From Nitrospirota bacterium (GTDB lineage Bacteria; Nitrospirota_A; Leptospirillia; Leptospirillales; Leptospirillaceae): a DNA stretch of 38,185 nt. Location: assembly GCA_027415455.1 (NCBI GenBank), contig DAIBSV010000004.1, positions 1 through 38,185 of the forward strand. Direction: 5' to 3'. The position numbers were made by a program, and so were the translations under genes. The notes under the pieces are model-generated. The model saw only the letters and a list, made by a program, of their open reading frames with translations. It had not been told where the DNA came from and did not search any database. The number at the start of each line of letters is the position of its first letter. Positions within the stretch are counted from its first letter, which is position 1. This document shows positions 8,391-17,716 of this stretch, piece after piece.

Positions 8391-9577
8391 GCCTTCCTCC
8401 AGGGGGACAGGCGTTCCGCCTCGAGCCGCCGGGAGACCGCGAAATGCTCCCGGACCTCCTCCACCGAATCCCCTCCGATCTTCTCGGAGAAGGCCTGGGC
8501 CAGAATCAGGCACACCATGGCCTCTCCCACCACCGACGCCGCCGGAACGGCGCAGATGTCCGATCTCTCGACCGAGGCTGGCATTGGCTCCCCCGTCCGG
8601 AGGTCCACCGACGGGAGCGGCGAATACAGGGTTGCGATCGGCTTCATAGCGGCGCGAACCACGAGGGGCAGGCCGTTGGTGACCCCGCCTTCAAGCCCTC
8701 CTGAGCCGTTGGAGGGCCGGACCAGCCCCTCCCCCTCCCGCAGGACGGGGTCGTGGACCCGGGAGCCGGAGAGACGGGCGGCCTCAAAACCCAGCCCGAA
8801 CTCGACGCCCTTGATCGCCTGGATGGAGAGCAGTCCCTGGGCCAGCCGACCGTCGAGGCGCTGGTCCCACTGCGAATAGCTTCCGAGACCGACCGGAAGG
8901 CCGGTCGCCCGCACCTCGAACACCCCCCCGAGCGTATCCCCCGCCTTTTTCGCCGCGCGGATCGCCTCGACCATCCGCGCGCCCGTGTCGGGATCGGGAC
9001 AGAAGACTTCGGAGGCCATCGTCCTCTCCCGGAGAAGCTCCGGGTCGTCCCACAGCTCCTCCGGAGGGCCCGGAAAGGCCACCTCCCCGATGGAAAGAAC
9101 GCAGGAACTAACCGAAACCCCGAAGAGCGCGAGATACTTCCGGGCGATGGCGCCAAGGGCGACCCTCGTGGCCGTCTCCCGGGCGCTCGCCCGCTCGAGG
9201 ACATTCCGAAGGTCCCGATGGCCGTACTTCACCCCTCCCACGAGATCGGCATGGCCCGGCCGGGGCACATGGACGGCCCGGTCCCCGTCCTCGGGGGCCG
9301 GTTCGGCCCCCATGGCCTGCTCCCAGTTTTTAAAGTCGCGGTTCTCGATCCAGACCGTGAGAGGCCCCCCCAGTGTCCGGCCCTTCCGCACGCCGGAGAC
9401 GAAGCGGACGGCGTCGGTCTCGATGGCCATGCGTCCGCCGCGTCCATAGCCCATCTTCCGGCGGGCCATGTCCCCCGACAGATCGTCAGGCCCGATCTCG
9501 AGACCGGCCGGAAGACCCTCGATCACCCCGGTCAGCCCGGGGCCGTGGGATTCCCCTGCCGTGAAAAAGCGGATCAC
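8387..9577 (-). CDS. aroC: Chorismate synthase AroC
   Basis: AroC makes chorismate from EPSP using reduced FMN. The 396-residue product carries the family signatures: the N-terminal RFFTAGESHGPGLTGVIEG, the arginine- and glycine-rich DMARRKMGYGRGGRM, the long motif RPGHADLVGGVKYGHRDLRN with ASARETATRVALGA, and near the C-terminus GGLEGGVTNGLPLVVRAAMK and ERSDICAVPAASVVGEAM. The GTG at 9577 starts a GTGA overlap with the stop of the lipoprotein gene before it. An upstream in-frame extension was rejected because the family begins at this motif. The ribosome binding site lies inside a tandem repeat (9578-9600) and is weak, so coupling to the preceding gene may matter. Confidence 0.97.
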   Translation of the reverse strand: MIRFFTAGESHGPGLTGVIEGLPAGLEIGPDDLSGDMARRKMGYGRGGRMAIETDAVRFVSGVRKGRTLGGPLTVWIENRDFKNWEQAMGAEPAPEDGDRAVHVPRPGHADLVGGVKYGHRDLRNVLERASARETATRVALGAIARKYLALFGVSVSSCVLSIGEVAFPGPPEELWDDPELLRERTMASEVFCPDPDTGARMVEAIRAAKKAGDTLGGVFEVRATGLPVGLGSYSQWDQRLDGRLAQGLLSIQAIKGVEFGLGFEAARLSGSRVHDPVLREGEGLVRPSNGSGGLEGGVTNGLPLVVRAAMKPIATLYSPLPSVDLRTGEPMPASVERSDICAVPAASVVGEAMVCLILAQAFSEKIGGDSVEEVREHFAVSRRLEAERLSPWRKA

Positions 9578-10134
9578 GGCATCATCGGCATCATCGGCAT
9601 GCCGCCTCCGCCAGCTCCGGGTCCCGCCTTGGCGGTGTTGGCTCCCCGGACGGTCTTCTTCTTGTGGGGCACGAGGTGAAGGGTGACGCCCAGGAGCGAC
9701 TGGAAGTCGGAGCCGAGATAGGCCACCTCCTCGAGGTAGAGCCCTTGCCCCGGACGATAAGCCACCTCGCGGATCCGGGCATGGTCGAGAAAGGTCTCGA
9801 CGCGCTTTTTCACGGCCGGCTTCTGGTCGAGCACCTGTCCCACTGTAACCGTTCCGGCAAGGGGCAGGGCCCGAATCGCCTGCATGTAAAGCGTCTTGAC
9901 CCGGCTTTTCGCCTCGAGATAGGCCGCAAGGCGCGCCGAGCCGTCGAAGGACTCCCCGGCGGGAATGGGAACCGTCGCCGCCCGCACCAGATCGCTTCCG
10001 GACCACGGAAGCTGGTAGGAGTAAATGGGTTTGGACTTTTTCTTTTCCGTCGCGCAGGAGGACAGGAAGGCCAGCGCCAGAAGTGCGGCCAGGAAAGCGG
10101 TCGTCTTTTTTCCAGCTCGATTTGTCATGGTCAT
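9574..10134 (-). CDS. LPP20-like lipoprotein with Met-Pro tail
   Basis: The product is 186 residues. A lipoprotein signal (basic TNRAGKK, hydrophobic AFLAALLALAF, lipobox LSSC) is followed by a polar linker ATEKKKSKP. The middle has helices and strands of the LPP20 type (ARLAAYLEAKSRVKTLYMQAI, then VGQVLDQKPAVKKRVETFL, then REVAYRPGQGLYLEEVAYLG). LPP20-family lipoproteins are anchored to the outer membrane and their role is poorly known, so the family call is tentative. The C-terminus is unusual: GAGGGG followed by MPMMPMMP, encoded by a 9-base tandem repeat. The ATG at 10134 is 4 bases after the rapZ stop, with GGGGTGAGA before it; a second ATG at 10128 is possible. Confidence 0.7.
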   Translation of the reverse strand: MTMTNRAGKKTTAFLAALLALAFLSSCATEKKKSKPIYSYQLPWSGSDLVRAATVPIPAGESFDGSARLAAYLEAKSRVKTLYMQAIRALPLAGTVTVGQVLDQKPAVKKRVETFLDHARIREVAYRPGQGLYLEEVAYLGSDFQSLLGVTLHLVPHKKKTVRGANTAKAGPGAGGGGMPMMPMMP

Positions 10135-10138
10135 TGTC

Positions 10139-11047
10139 TCACCCCTGGCCGGCCTCTTTCGTGTCCGGCCTGTATCGTTTTTGGTCCTTGTCGATGTCCC
10201 GATGGGCGACACGGATGCGGTAGCCCTCTTTCTCGAGCCGGATGCCGAGATGTTCGGCGATCCCGACCGAGCGGTGTCGCCCCCCCGTGCACCCGACGGC
10301 GATCGTGAGCGTCGAGCGCCTCTCTTCCGCGAAGCGGGGGAGAAGGGAGAGAAGAAAACCCGAAAACTCTACCAGAAAGGCGTCGGCTCCGCGCTCCCGC
10401 AAAAAGGACCAGACCTCCATGTCCTTTCCCGTCCGGGGACGGAGGCGGGGATCGTAGTTCGGATTGGGAAGGAAGCGGACGTCGAAAACCATGTCGGCAT
10501 CCATCGGCAACCCGAACTTGAAGCCGAAGGAGAGGAGATAGACGACCATCCCCCCCTCCGGCTCGGGCACGCCGTAGGATTTCCCCATGAGAATACGGAG
10601 CTCCGCCACCGAAAGGAGGCTCGTATCCACAACCCGGTCCGCCCGTTTCCGGAGCGCGGCCAGCCGCTCCCGCTCCTCCCGGATCGCCTCCAGGAGAGGG
10701 AGTCCCGCGGAAAGGGAAAGCGGATGCGGGCGGCGGGTTTCGGAAAAACGGCGCATCAGGACGTCATCCCCCGAATCCAGGAAAAGAACCTCGACTTCGT
10801 GCCCCTCTGACTTCAGCTGGTCGAAGGACTGCCAGAATTCCTGGAAGAAGGCCCCTTCGCGAATATCGACTCCGATCGCCACCCGCTCGAACTTGGCGGG
10901 CCCCCGGTTGGCGAGGGCGGCGAACTGGGAGACCAGCGGAATGGGCAGATTGTCGACGCAAAAATAGCCAAGATCCTCCAGCACGCGGAGAGTCTGGCTT
11001 TTTCCCGCCCCGGACAGGCCGGTCACAAACAGAAAACAGAGGCTCAT
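10139..11047 (-). CDS. rapZ: RapZ/YvcJ-family nucleotide-binding RNase adaptor protein
   Basis: The product is 302 residues. Walker A GLSGAGKS is at 10-17, followed by the family motif DLGYFCVDNLP. The C-terminal domain has FDVRFLPNPNYDPRLRPRTG and VAVGCTGGRHRSV-like IAVGCTGGRHRSVGIAEHL, both hallmarks of RapZ. In enterobacteria RapZ binds small RNAs and controls glucosamine-6-phosphate synthase, feeding cell-wall and LPS precursor supply; in other phyla the role is less clear. The ATG is preceded by GGGGAGGGGGA. It follows hpf by 44 bases. Proximity to rpoN and hpf is conserved across many bacteria, although ptsN, often between them, is missing. Confidence 0.95.
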   Translation of the reverse strand: MSLCFLFVTGLSGAGKSQTLRVLEDLGYFCVDNLPIPLVSQFAALANRGPAKFERVAIGVDIREGAFFQEFWQSFDQLKSEGHEVEVLFLDSGDDVLMRRFSETRRPHPLSLSAGLPLLEAIREERERLAALRKRADRVVDTSLLSVAELRILMGKSYGVPEPEGGMVVYLLSFGFKFGLPMDADMVFDVRFLPNPNYDPRLRPRTGKDMEVWSFLRERGADAFLVEFSGFLLSLLPRFAEERRSTLTIAVGCTGGRHRSVGIAEHLGIRLEKEGYRIRVAHRDIDKDQKRYRPDTKEAGQG

Positions 11048-11091
11048 TCCCCCTCCCCGACCGGACCCGGATCACACGGTCCGGCGGCCGG

Positions 11092-11616
11092 TCAGACCGG
11101 CTCGATCTGTCCCAGTGATCCGTCACGCCGCCGATAGAGGAGCCGCATCGACTGGCTTGCCGGATCGAGATAGAGGAAAAAATCCTTGTCCAGAAGCTCC
11201 ATCTGGACGATGGCGTCCTCGAGTGACATGGCCTTCACCGGAAACTTCTTGGTCTTGACGAGGGCGGGAAGCTGGAAGGGCTTTGTCTCCGAAAGATGGG
11301 GAAGCACCTCTTCATGACGCGCTCCGGTGCGGTTGGTCAGGAATTTCTCCCTGAACCGGTGGATCTGGCGCTCGAGCTTGTCCACCACGAGGTCGAGGGA
11401 TCCGTAGAGATCGGATGTCACCGATTCCGCATGGATCATCTTTCCGTGGGTGTGAAGGGTGATCTCGATCTTCTGGCGATATTTTTCCACCGCCAGGACC
11501 ACCTCGGCCTTGGCGGGCTCGCTGACGAGGCGCGCCACCCGGTGAAGTTTTTCCGTCACCTGGTTGCGGATCGCATCGGTGAGGTCAATATGTCGTCCCG
11601 TCAAAAGAATTTCCAT
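11092..11616 (-). CDS. hpf: Ribosome hibernation promoting factor, long form
   Basis: The 174-residue length identifies the long HPF type, which pairs 70S ribosomes into inactive 100S dimers when growth stops. The N-terminal domain (about 1-100) has the family pattern MEILLTGRHIDLTDAIRNQV and ends in DKLERQIHRFREKF. The C-terminal dimerisation domain (about 118-172) has VKTKKFPVKAMSLEDAIVQM, then ELLDKDFFLYLDPASQ, and ends LYRRRDGSLGQIEP. GGAGGAACG precedes the ATG. It lies 33 bases after rpoN, and this pairing is conserved in many phyla. Confidence 0.96.
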   Translation of the reverse strand: MEILLTGRHIDLTDAIRNQVTEKLHRVARLVSEPAKAEVVLAVEKYRQKIEITLHTHGKMIHAESVTSDLYGSLDLVVDKLERQIHRFREKFLTNRTGARHEEVLPHLSETKPFQLPALVKTKKFPVKAMSLEDAIVQMELLDKDFFLYLDPASQSMRLLYRRRDGSLGQIEPV

Positions 11617-11649
11617 CGTTCCTCCATGAATGGTGATCGGTGCATTGAT

Positions 11650-13143
11650 TTAGGTTTTCTGGGTCCTGGGGTCCCAGGGTCCTCGCCTTCGCTGGCTGAC
11701 GGAGGGAATGTCGAGTTCGGTGCGATACTTGGCAACCGTTCTCCGGGCGATGACCACCCCGCTCCCGGCCAGTTTTTCCACAATTTCCTGATCCGTGAGA
11801 GGATCCTCCGGCGGTTCGGCCTTCACAAGCTGCCGGATTTGCTCCCGGACGCTGACGGCCGAATGTTCCCCTCCGCCGGACGAGGAGGCCACCCCGCCCG
11901 AAAAGAAATACTTGAGTTCGACCACGCCGAAGGGGGTTTCAGCATATTTCTGGTTGGTGACCCGCGAAATGGTCGACTCGTGCAGCCCCAGCTCCTGGGC
12001 GATCGTCCTGAGCACCAGGGGCCTGAGCGCCGTGGGTCCCTTCCGGAAAAAGCCCTCCTGGTGCCTGAGAATGCTCTCTCCCACCCGGAGGATGGTCCGG
12101 CGCCGCTGGTCGACGCTTTTGAGAAACCACTGGGCCGCACGCATCTTCTCCTCGAGATAGTCGCGGAGTTCATCCTTTTTTGGGGCGGCCTTCAGCATAG
12201 CCCTGTAGGAGGGCTGGATCCGCAGCCTGGGAAGCCCCTGCTCGTTCATCGCAACCCTCAGGACGCCGTCGTCGTCCTCGTAGAAGCGGAGATCCGGAAC
12301 GATGATCGACGGGCTCTCCCGATAATAGGGACGACCCGGCTTTGGTTCGAGCGAGCGGATGAAGGCGATCGCCTCCGCCACCTCCTCGACAGGAACCTTG
12401 AGTCCCCTGGCGATGGTCTTGGTCCCCATCTCCAGGAAATCCTCGAAATAGTCGGAAAGGATCAGTCCCGGAAGACTCTTGTCCTGCCCCAGATGGCGCA
12501 CCTGGATCATGAGGCACTCCTGGAGGGAGCGGGCCCCCACCCCGGGAGGGTCGAATCCATGAATCGTCTCGATCACGTGTGCAAGGGAGGCTCCCTCCAG
12601 GAGTCCGGCCGGGATCTCGGAGGGATCGAGATGAAGGTAACCGTCCTCGTCGAGGTTTCCGATCAGGTAGATGGCCAGGGCCCGTTCGGGCGGGGTGAGC
12701 GTGGTGAAGGAAAGCTGCCATTCGAGGTGGTCGGCCAGGGTCGTGGGAGCGGCCAGAACCTTTTCGAAGGAAAATTCCCCCGAATCAGCCTCCCGGAGGG
12801 TCCTCTCCTCCCGCTGAAAGGCCTCCTCGTCGAGGTTTTCGTCGACAGAATACTCCCAGTTGGACAGGGGATCGGGAACCCGGTCCTCGTCCTCATTCGC
12901 GGGAGTTTCCGGACGGGCGTCATCCCCCATCGAATGGAGGCTTTCCCCGTCGGCGCCTTCGGAGGACCACTCCTCGGGCTCCTGCGACTCCTCCTCGATC
13001 TCCAGGACCGGATTCTCGAGGACGATTTCCTGCATCTCCTGGGCCAGATCGAGCCGGTTCAGCATCAGCAGGTGGATCGCCTGCTGGAGCTGGGGCGTCA
13101 TGACCATTTTCTGGGAGAGGCGGACCTCGAGCTGTTGCTTCAT
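11650..13143 (-). CDS. rpoN: RNA polymerase sigma-54 factor RpoN
   Basis: Sigma-54 directs polymerase to -24/-12 promoters and needs AAA+ activators. The 497-residue product has the Gln-rich activator-interaction region I ([20 protein letters not shown], about 9-28), an acidic linker (about 50-110), the core-binding domain (about 110-300) and a helix-turn-helix ([20 protein letters not shown]). The RpoN box ARRTVAKYR, which reads the -24 element, is at about 466-474. The ATG overlaps the lptB stop (ATGA). No enhancer-binding activator gene is present in the window, and no -24/-12 promoter was identified. Confidence 0.97.
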   Translation of the reverse strand: MKQQLEVRLSQKMVMTPQLQQAIHLLMLNRLDLAQEMQEIVLENPVLEIEEESQEPEEWSSEGADGESLHSMGDDARPETPANEDEDRVPDPLSNWEYSVDENLDEEAFQREERTLREADSGEFSFEKVLAAPTTLADHLEWQLSFTTLTPPERALAIYLIGNLDEDGYLHLDPSEIPAGLLEGASLAHVIETIHGFDPPGVGARSLQECLMIQVRHLGQDKSLPGLILSDYFEDFLEMGTKTIARGLKVPVEEVAEAIAFIRSLEPKPGRPYYRESPSIIVPDLRFYEDDDGVLRVAMNEQGLPRLRIQPSYRAMLKAAPKKDELRDYLEEKMRAAQWFLKSVDQRRRTILRVGESILRHQEGFFRKGPTALRPLVLRTIAQELGLHESTISRVTNQKYAETPFGVVELKYFFSGGVASSSGGGEHSAVSVREQIRQLVKAEPPEDPLTDQEIVEKLAGSGVVIARRTVAKYRTELDIPSVSQRRRGPWDPRTQKT

Positions 13144-13886
13144 CCCGACACCTGCGCCATGTCTTCGTTCAACAGGAATCTCTCCCCGAGATAGAACTCC
13201 CGGACCCGGGGGCTCGAGGCAATCTGGCGGGGTGTCCCCTCCTCCAGGATCTGCCCCTGGTTGATGACGTAGGCCCGGTCGGTAATCTCGAGCGTCTCCC
13301 GGACGTTGTGGTCGGTGATGAGAACCCCGATGCCCCGGGATTTCAGCTGGGCGATGATCTTCTGGATTTCGATGACGGCGATGGGATCGATGCCGGCAAA
13401 GGGCTCGTCCAGAAGGATGTATTCCGGCTTTGTCGCCAGGGCCCGGGCGACCTCGACCCGACGTCGCTCCCCTCCCGAGAGGGTGTAGGCCTTGCTCGCG
13501 GTCAGATGGGCGACGTTCAGTTCGGCGAGTAGGGTCGCAAGACGCTCCTCCCGCTCCGCCGGGGTGAGCTCCATGAACTCGAGGACGGCCATAATGTTGT
13601 CCCGGACGGACAGCTTCCGGAAGATCGAGGATTCCTGGGGGAGGTAGCTGATCCCGAGTCGCGCCCTCTTGTGCATGGGCTCTTTCGAGATGTCCCTTCC
13701 CCCCATCATGATCCTCCCGCCGTCCGGACGCACAAGCCCCACGATCATGTAGAAGGAAGTCGTCTTCCCGGCCCCGTTCGGTCCGAGGAGGCCGACCACC
13801 TCTCCGGGATTGACGTGGAGATTGACTCCGTTCACGACCTTCCGCTTGTGATAGGCCTTTTCGAGTCCGATGGCTTCAATGGACAT
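13140..13886 (-). CDS. lptB: LPS export ABC transporter ATP-binding protein LptB
   Basis: LptB is the cytoplasmic ATPase that, with LptF/G, pulls lipopolysaccharide out of the inner membrane. The 248-residue product shows Walker [10 protein letters not shown], the Q-loop in [16 protein letters not shown] signature [15 protein letters not shown], Walker [17 protein letters not shown] and the switch His in [10 protein letters not shown]. The segment [19 protein letters not shown] is the version typical for LptB rather than other ABC ATPases. AGGAG lies 5 bases before the ATG, which overlaps the end of lptA by 11 bases. LptF and LptG are not in the window. Confidence 0.96.
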   Translation of the reverse strand: MSIEAIGLEKAYHKRKVVNGVNLHVNPGEVVGLLGPNGAGKTTSFYMIVGLVRPDGGRIMMGGRDISKEPMHKRARLGISYLPQESSIFRKLSVRDNIMAVLEFMELTPAEREERLATLLAELNVAHLTASKAYTLSGGERRRVEVARALATKPEYILLDEPFAGIDPIAVIEIQKIIAQLKSRGIGVLITDHNVRETLEITDRAYVINQGQILEEGTPRQIASSPRVREFYLGERFLLNEDMAQVSG

Positions 13887-14505
13887 TGGAGCTCCTGTCC
13901 TGCCCGGCCCCGTTCCCCGAAGCGGTCGGTGTCTTTTGCTTGTGTGGAGACAGCAACATAAGGCTATGCCCCTGGATCACGCTCTTGTTGAGCCGCGTAA
14001 AAAAGGTGATTCGCTCTCCGGACATCCGGTCCCCGTTCTGGATCACCACCGGCTCCTCGGTGAGGACGAAGACATGGGCCGCCTGAATGTAGACGGCCTT
14101 GCCGGCATAGGCGACCCGTCGCGGAGTATGGATCACCACATGACCTGTGGCGACCATGGTCTCGACGCGCTGGCTGGACGAGCCGCCCTTCGACTGCTCC
14201 ATCAGGGTCTTTCCCTTCGCCGCCTTTTTCAGGAAGACGACCAGATCGTCCGCATGGAGGCGAAGCGTTCCCTTGACCAGATGCACATGGCCGGAGAAAG
14301 TGATTTCGTTCTCGATGTTTTTGGCCAGCATGTGGTCGGCCCGAACGACCATCGAAACCGGAGTCCGGTCTTTCGGCTTGTTCTTCAAGGGAGAAGCAGC
14401 CTCGGCCATTCGAGGCCATCCGATCTCCAGGACGATCGGAAGCAGCGCCGCAAGGGTCCGGGCGAGGCCCCAACCCCGGCCCGCCCTAGCCGGCAAAAAC
14501 GGCAT
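13876..14505 (-). CDS. lptA: LPS-bridge protein LptA (OstA-like)
   Basis: LptA forms the periplasmic bridge for LPS between LptC and LptD. The product is 209 residues: a signal peptide (to about AEA, residue 38), then the OstA jellyroll region with [53 protein letters not shown] and [12 protein letters not shown]. Start choice: an ATG at 14511 has GAGGA directly against it, whereas the ATG at 14505 has GAGGA six bases away, so 14505 is preferred. The gene overlaps lptC by 20 bases at its start and lptB by 11 at its end, indicating coupled synthesis. Confidence 0.93.
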   Translation of the reverse strand: MPFLPARAGRGWGLARTLAALLPIVLEIGWPRMAEAASPLKNKPKDRTPVSMVVRADHMLAKNIENEITFSGHVHLVKGTLRLHADDLVVFLKKAAKGKTLMEQSKGGSSSQRVETMVATGHVVIHTPRRVAYAGKAVYIQAAHVFVLTEEPVVIQNGDRMSGERITFFTRLNKSVIQGHSLMLLSPHKQKTPTASGNGAGQDRSSNVH

Positions 14506-15064
14506 GCACATTCCTCGCGAGAGTAAAGGATTGCGTCTTGGGAACAGATGTGAGTCCGATCCCGTAGATTACCACTCCCCGGCTCACGAGGGTCACCGGT
14601 CCCTCTGTTGTGATGGTATCGGAGGCGTCGTGGTAATGCAATTGCCGGGCCACAAGAAGCAGTCCGCTGGAAAAGGCGGCGGAAACCGGAACGGAGCGTC
14701 CGGAAACCAGAAACTGGTGTCCGGGCTGGTCGATGATCCCTTTCTGGCTCCTGATGTCGAGCATCAGGGACGAGTTCAGAATGATGTGTGCGGAGAGTTC
14801 GGAGAGACGGGTCCGGGAGTGGTCCTCTCCGACCGTGGCCGATTTCGCCCGCACGAACCAACGCGTCATGGAGTGAAGGGTCCGGGAATAGGTAAAGTTC
14901 CTGATGATCACTGCCGGTTTCGGAAGGGGATGGGAATCTGTCAGAACGGTGCCCCGGTCGGAAACATGGCGTTTGGCCAGAAATCCGAAGAGGAGGATCG
15001 CCGCGATCAGCGGGACGAGTGAGACGAGGACGACGACGGTTTTCTTCCGCAGAAAGGTCAGCAC
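14486..15064 (-). CDS. lptC: LPS export inner-membrane protein LptC
   Basis: The product is about 192 residues: one N-terminal membrane helix (about 10-32 of TFLRKKTVVVLVSLVPLIAA) and a periplasmic LptC/OstA-type beta fold. RTRLSELSAHIILNSSLMLD is followed by GHQFLVSGRSVPVSAAF, then YHDASDTITTEGPVTLVSRG. LptC takes LPS from LptBFG and hands it to LptA. An in-frame GTG exists at 15100, but GTG at 15064 is chosen because AGGAGG sits 8 bases before it. Sequence conservation in LptC is weak, so position directly before lptA-lptB weighs heavily in this call. Confidence 0.85.
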   Translation of the reverse strand: MLTFLRKKTVVVLVSLVPLIAAILLFGFLAKRHVSDRGTVLTDSHPLPKPAVIIRNFTYSRTLHSMTRWFVRAKSATVGEDHSRTRLSELSAHIILNSSLMLDIRSQKGIIDQPGHQFLVSGRSVPVSAAFSSGLLLVARQLHYHDASDTITTEGPVTLVSRGVVIYGIGLTSVPKTQSFTLARNVHAVFAG

Positions 15065-15127
15065 AGGAGCGCCTCCTGCGGGTCCGGCCCGGAGAAACAC
15101 GGCCTGACGCCCCGGGGGGACACGCCT

Positions 15128-16090
15128 CTATTCCGAAAAATCGTGAAAAAGCCGCTTGAGGGCATCGATCCCTTCGGTAATCGCCTCGGCAGACTTCCGC
15201 AACTGCCGGGACTCGTCCTCCGACAGGGGAAGCTCCACAATCTCCTCGAGTCCCTGGTTTCCGAGGCGGACGGGGACGCCCACAAAGGCTTCCTTGATCC
15301 CATATTCCCCCTGGAGAAAAACCGAACTCGGAATGATCCTGTGGCGATCGTGGAGAATCGACTCGATCATCGAATAGGTGGCGGCCGCAGGGGCGAAGTA
15401 GGCGGAGGAGTCCTTCATCAGATGAACGATTTCGGCGCCTCCGTCCCGGGTCCGCTGGACAATCGCCGCCAGTCGGTCGGCCGGCACCATCTTCCGGACA
15501 GGAACACCGGCGATCGTCGAGAAGTCGAGGAGCGGAACCATCTGGTCCCCATGCCCCCCCATAACCAGGCTCTGGATGTTCGAGACCGAGGTCCGCGTCT
15601 CTTCCGACAGGAAGTAAGCGAACCGGGAAGAGTCGAGGGCGCCCCCCATCCCGATCACCCGCTCCCGGGCGAAGCCCGTCACGCGCCAGAGGACGTAGGC
15701 CATGAGATCCATGGGGTTGGTCACGGCGATGACGATGCTGTCGGGGGCGAACTTCCGGACATTGAGGGCGACATCCCGGATGATCTCACCATTCTTTGTC
15801 AGAAGGTCGTCCCGGGACATCCCCGGCTTTCGGGAAAAGCCGGCGGTCACCACGACCACGGAAGAGTCGGCGATGTCCTCGTAGTGGCCGGTTCCGCGGA
15901 TCCGGGTATCGAACCCCAGGAGGGGTCCCGCCTCCAGGATGTCGAGAGCCTTTCCCTGGGCCACACCGTCCCGGATATCCAGAAGAACAACGTCGGCCAG
16001 GCCGTTCTCGACAATTTTCTGGGCCGTGGTCGCCCCCACGTTTCCCGCCCCGATAATGCTGACCTTGCGTCTCTTTTTCACTATTCGCAC
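15128..16090 (-). CDS. mdh: Malate dehydrogenase (LDH-like type)
   Basis: The product is 320 residues and interconverts malate and oxaloacetate with NAD in the TCA cycle. The Rossmann motif GAGNVGATTAQ follows VSIIG. The substrate loop RKPGMSRDDLL carries Arg where lactate dehydrogenases have Gln, which points to malate. TNPMDLMAYV and the catalytic His in VMGGHGDQMVPL are present. The frame is open further upstream (to 16201), but GTG at 16090 has AAGGAG about 7 bases before it and gives the normal family length. A promoter lies about 150 bases upstream. It heads the run into lptC after a 63-base gap, an unusual pairing of central metabolism with LPS export. Confidence 0.93.
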   Translation of the reverse strand: MRIVKKRRKVSIIGAGNVGATTAQKIVENGLADVVLLDIRDGVAQGKALDILEAGPLLGFDTRIRGTGHYEDIADSSVVVVTAGFSRKPGMSRDDLLTKNGEIIRDVALNVRKFAPDSIVIAVTNPMDLMAYVLWRVTGFARERVIGMGGALDSSRFAYFLSEETRTSVSNIQSLVMGGHGDQMVPLLDFSTIAGVPVRKMVPADRLAAIVQRTRDGGAEIVHLMKDSSAYFAPAAATYSMIESILHDRHRIIPSSVFLQGEYGIKEAFVGVPVRLGNQGLEEIVELPLSEDESRQLRKSAEAITEGIDALKRLFHDFSE

Positions 16091-16236
16091 AAAACTCTCC
16101 TTCAATCCATCCGGATGGCGCAAGGCCTCCTTCCGGTTTTCCTTGACCTGAAGGCGAAATGGGTCTCTCCGGAGCGGCTGGACCATCCGGAGGCCGCACA
16201 CAGACCGTCAGGGACTCCGACACACGAGTGCCTAGG

Positions 16237-16265
16237 ATCATACGCAAACGGGAGAAGAAAGGCAA
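16237..16265 (-). promoter_or_regulatory. Sigma-70-type promoter in front of mdh
   Basis: On the minus strand TTGCCT (16260-16265) is followed after exactly 17 bases by TATGAT (16237-16242). Transcription would start near 16230, giving a leader of about 140 bases to the mdh GTG. It probably drives the whole mdh-lpt-rpoN-aro run. The 267-base gap 16091-16357 also holds perfect palindromes at 16107-16118 and 16314-16325. Confidence 0.6.
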
Positions 16266-16357
16266 GCCGGACAATCGTTTCTGGAGAAGGATCGCCTCGT
16301 GAAACCCCGTCTCCCGGAGCTCCGGAGGGCCGGTTCCCAGGAACGCGGTTGGCGCGG

Positions 16358-17716
16358 TCAGAACCCCCTGAAGTATCCGATTTCCCGGTCGAGCCCGTCC
16401 TGAATCATGGAGAGGCGGAACCGGTCGGCGATCAGGCGTTCACGGCTGGTCAGCACCTCCGTCTCGGCATCGACGGCCGTCACCCCGTCGACCAGCCCCC
16501 GGGAGAAGCGTCTTTCCACAAGACGGAGATTCTCCCGGGCGTGGTCGTAGCGGGCCTGATCCAGGGAAATCGTTTCTCGCTGGGTCTCAAGATCGTCATA
16601 GAGCTTGCGGACATTCCGGATGACCCTGAGACGGACGAGACGGGTCTTTTCGGACTCCTTTTTCGCCTCCATCCGCGCCCGCTCCGTGTCGTGGAGGATT
16701 TCCCCGCCCACGAAGATGGGAACCGAAAGGGCGACCCCGCTCTGGAAGGTCGGAAGAAAGAGCCCCGAACCCGGAGGCGCTCCGGAGATCGTGGCCGGGA
16801 CCCCCCACAGCAGGAAGCCCTGGGCAAAGAGGGACAGGTGGGGATAGTTGCGCGTCCGGATCTCGTCGACCCTGTTTTCAGACTCACGGTCCCGCGCCCG
16901 GGCGGCCAGGATCAGGGGGCGATGGCGAAGGGCATAGGCGGTCAGTGCGTCCACGGGCCAGTCGGGTCCCCCCTGCCGGGGGGACCCGTCCGTCCGATAG
17001 GGAACCGGGGTGTCCCGCCCCATGGCATAGACCAGGTCGGCCCTGGCCTTCTCGAGGGCGTTTTCCTGGCGAATCCTTTCAAGTCTGGTCTTTTCGAGGA
17101 GCAGACGGGCCATGGTGACGTCGGTGACGACCCCGAATCCCCGGGCCAGGCGTTCCTGGGCCATCCGCAAATGGAGCGCGGCATCCTCCTCGTTTTTCCG
17201 GGCCCCCCGGACGAGATGTTCGAACATCGCCAGCTGGTCGTAGGCCAGGTTGGCCCGAAAGGAGACCGCGAGCCGGGCTTCGGCGAGCTCCTCCTTCCGG
17301 CTCCGGAGCCGGAAGCGTTCCGCACGGACCCGGAAGTGGCGCCGGCCGAAGGCGGTGATCTCCTGGGTCAGTGTGGGGTTCAGCATTTCGGGCGCGATCG
17401 GCTGGTAGTCCGGGAAGACCCCGCCGACGAAGGCCGAGTTCAGGAAAAGCTGGTCGAGGGAGAGGGTCAGATGGGGATAGTAGTCGGCCTGGGCCACGCC
17501 CACCTTTTCAGTCTGTGCCCGGGATCGGGCGTAGGCGATGGAGACGAGAGGGTGGGAGGAGAGTGCCGCCTGAACGACCGTCTTCCGGTCGATGGGAACC
17601 CCCTCCTCCGCGGCCATGAGGGTCCCCAGAGGAAGGAAGGCGACCAGAATCCCCGTTCCGACGTAAAAGATCCACCCCCAACAAGAGGTGAAACCGCGTT
17701 CAGCCCTTGCGGACAA
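16358..17716 (-). CDS. TolC-family outer-membrane efflux channel protein
   Basis: The product is 452 residues with a signal segment (about 15-35), then two repeats of paired long alpha-helices and beta-strands typical of outer-membrane efflux proteins. Examples are LTLSLDQLFLN with PTLTQEITAFGRRHFRVRAE in the first half, and LSLFAQGFLLWG with GVALSVPIFVGGEILHDTER in the second. SVPIF.GG is the classic second-repeat strand. The start is TTG at 17716, inside the end of the HlyD-like gene with GAGGTG before it; a later start is possible. It forms the outer-membrane exit duct for the adaptor gene directly upstream. No inner-membrane pump gene is present nearby. Confidence 0.85.
   Translation of the reverse strand: MSARAERGFTSCWGWIFYVGTGILVAFLPLGTLMAAEEGVPIDRKTVVQAALSSHPLVSIAYARSRAQTEKVGVAQADYYPHLTLSLDQLFLNSAFVGGVFPDYQPIAPEMLNPTLTQEITAFGRRHFRVRAERFRLRSRKEELAEARLAVSFRANLAYDQLAMFEHLVRGARKNEEDAALHLRMAQERLARGFGVVTDVTMARLLLEKTRLERIRQENALEKARADLVYAMGRDTPVPYRTDGSPRQGGPDWPVDALTAYALRHRPLILAARARDRESENRVDEIRTRNYPHLSLFAQGFLLWGVPATISGAPPGSGLFLPTFQSGVALSVPIFVGGEILHDTERARMEAKKESEKTRLVRLRVIRNVRKLYDDLETQRETISLDQARYDHARENLRLVERRFSRGLVDGVTAVDAETEVLTSRERLIADRFRLSMIQDGLDREIGYFRGF

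Noticed and set aside
16107..16118. Palindrome CCATCCGGATGG in the mdh leader as an operator
   Set aside because: It is isolated, lies next to the ribosome binding site, and has no second copy, so there is no support beyond symmetry.
16314..16325. Palindrome CCGGAGCTCCGG after the TolC-like gene as a terminator
   Set aside because: There is no loop and no T-tract; it may be chance in GC-rich DNA.
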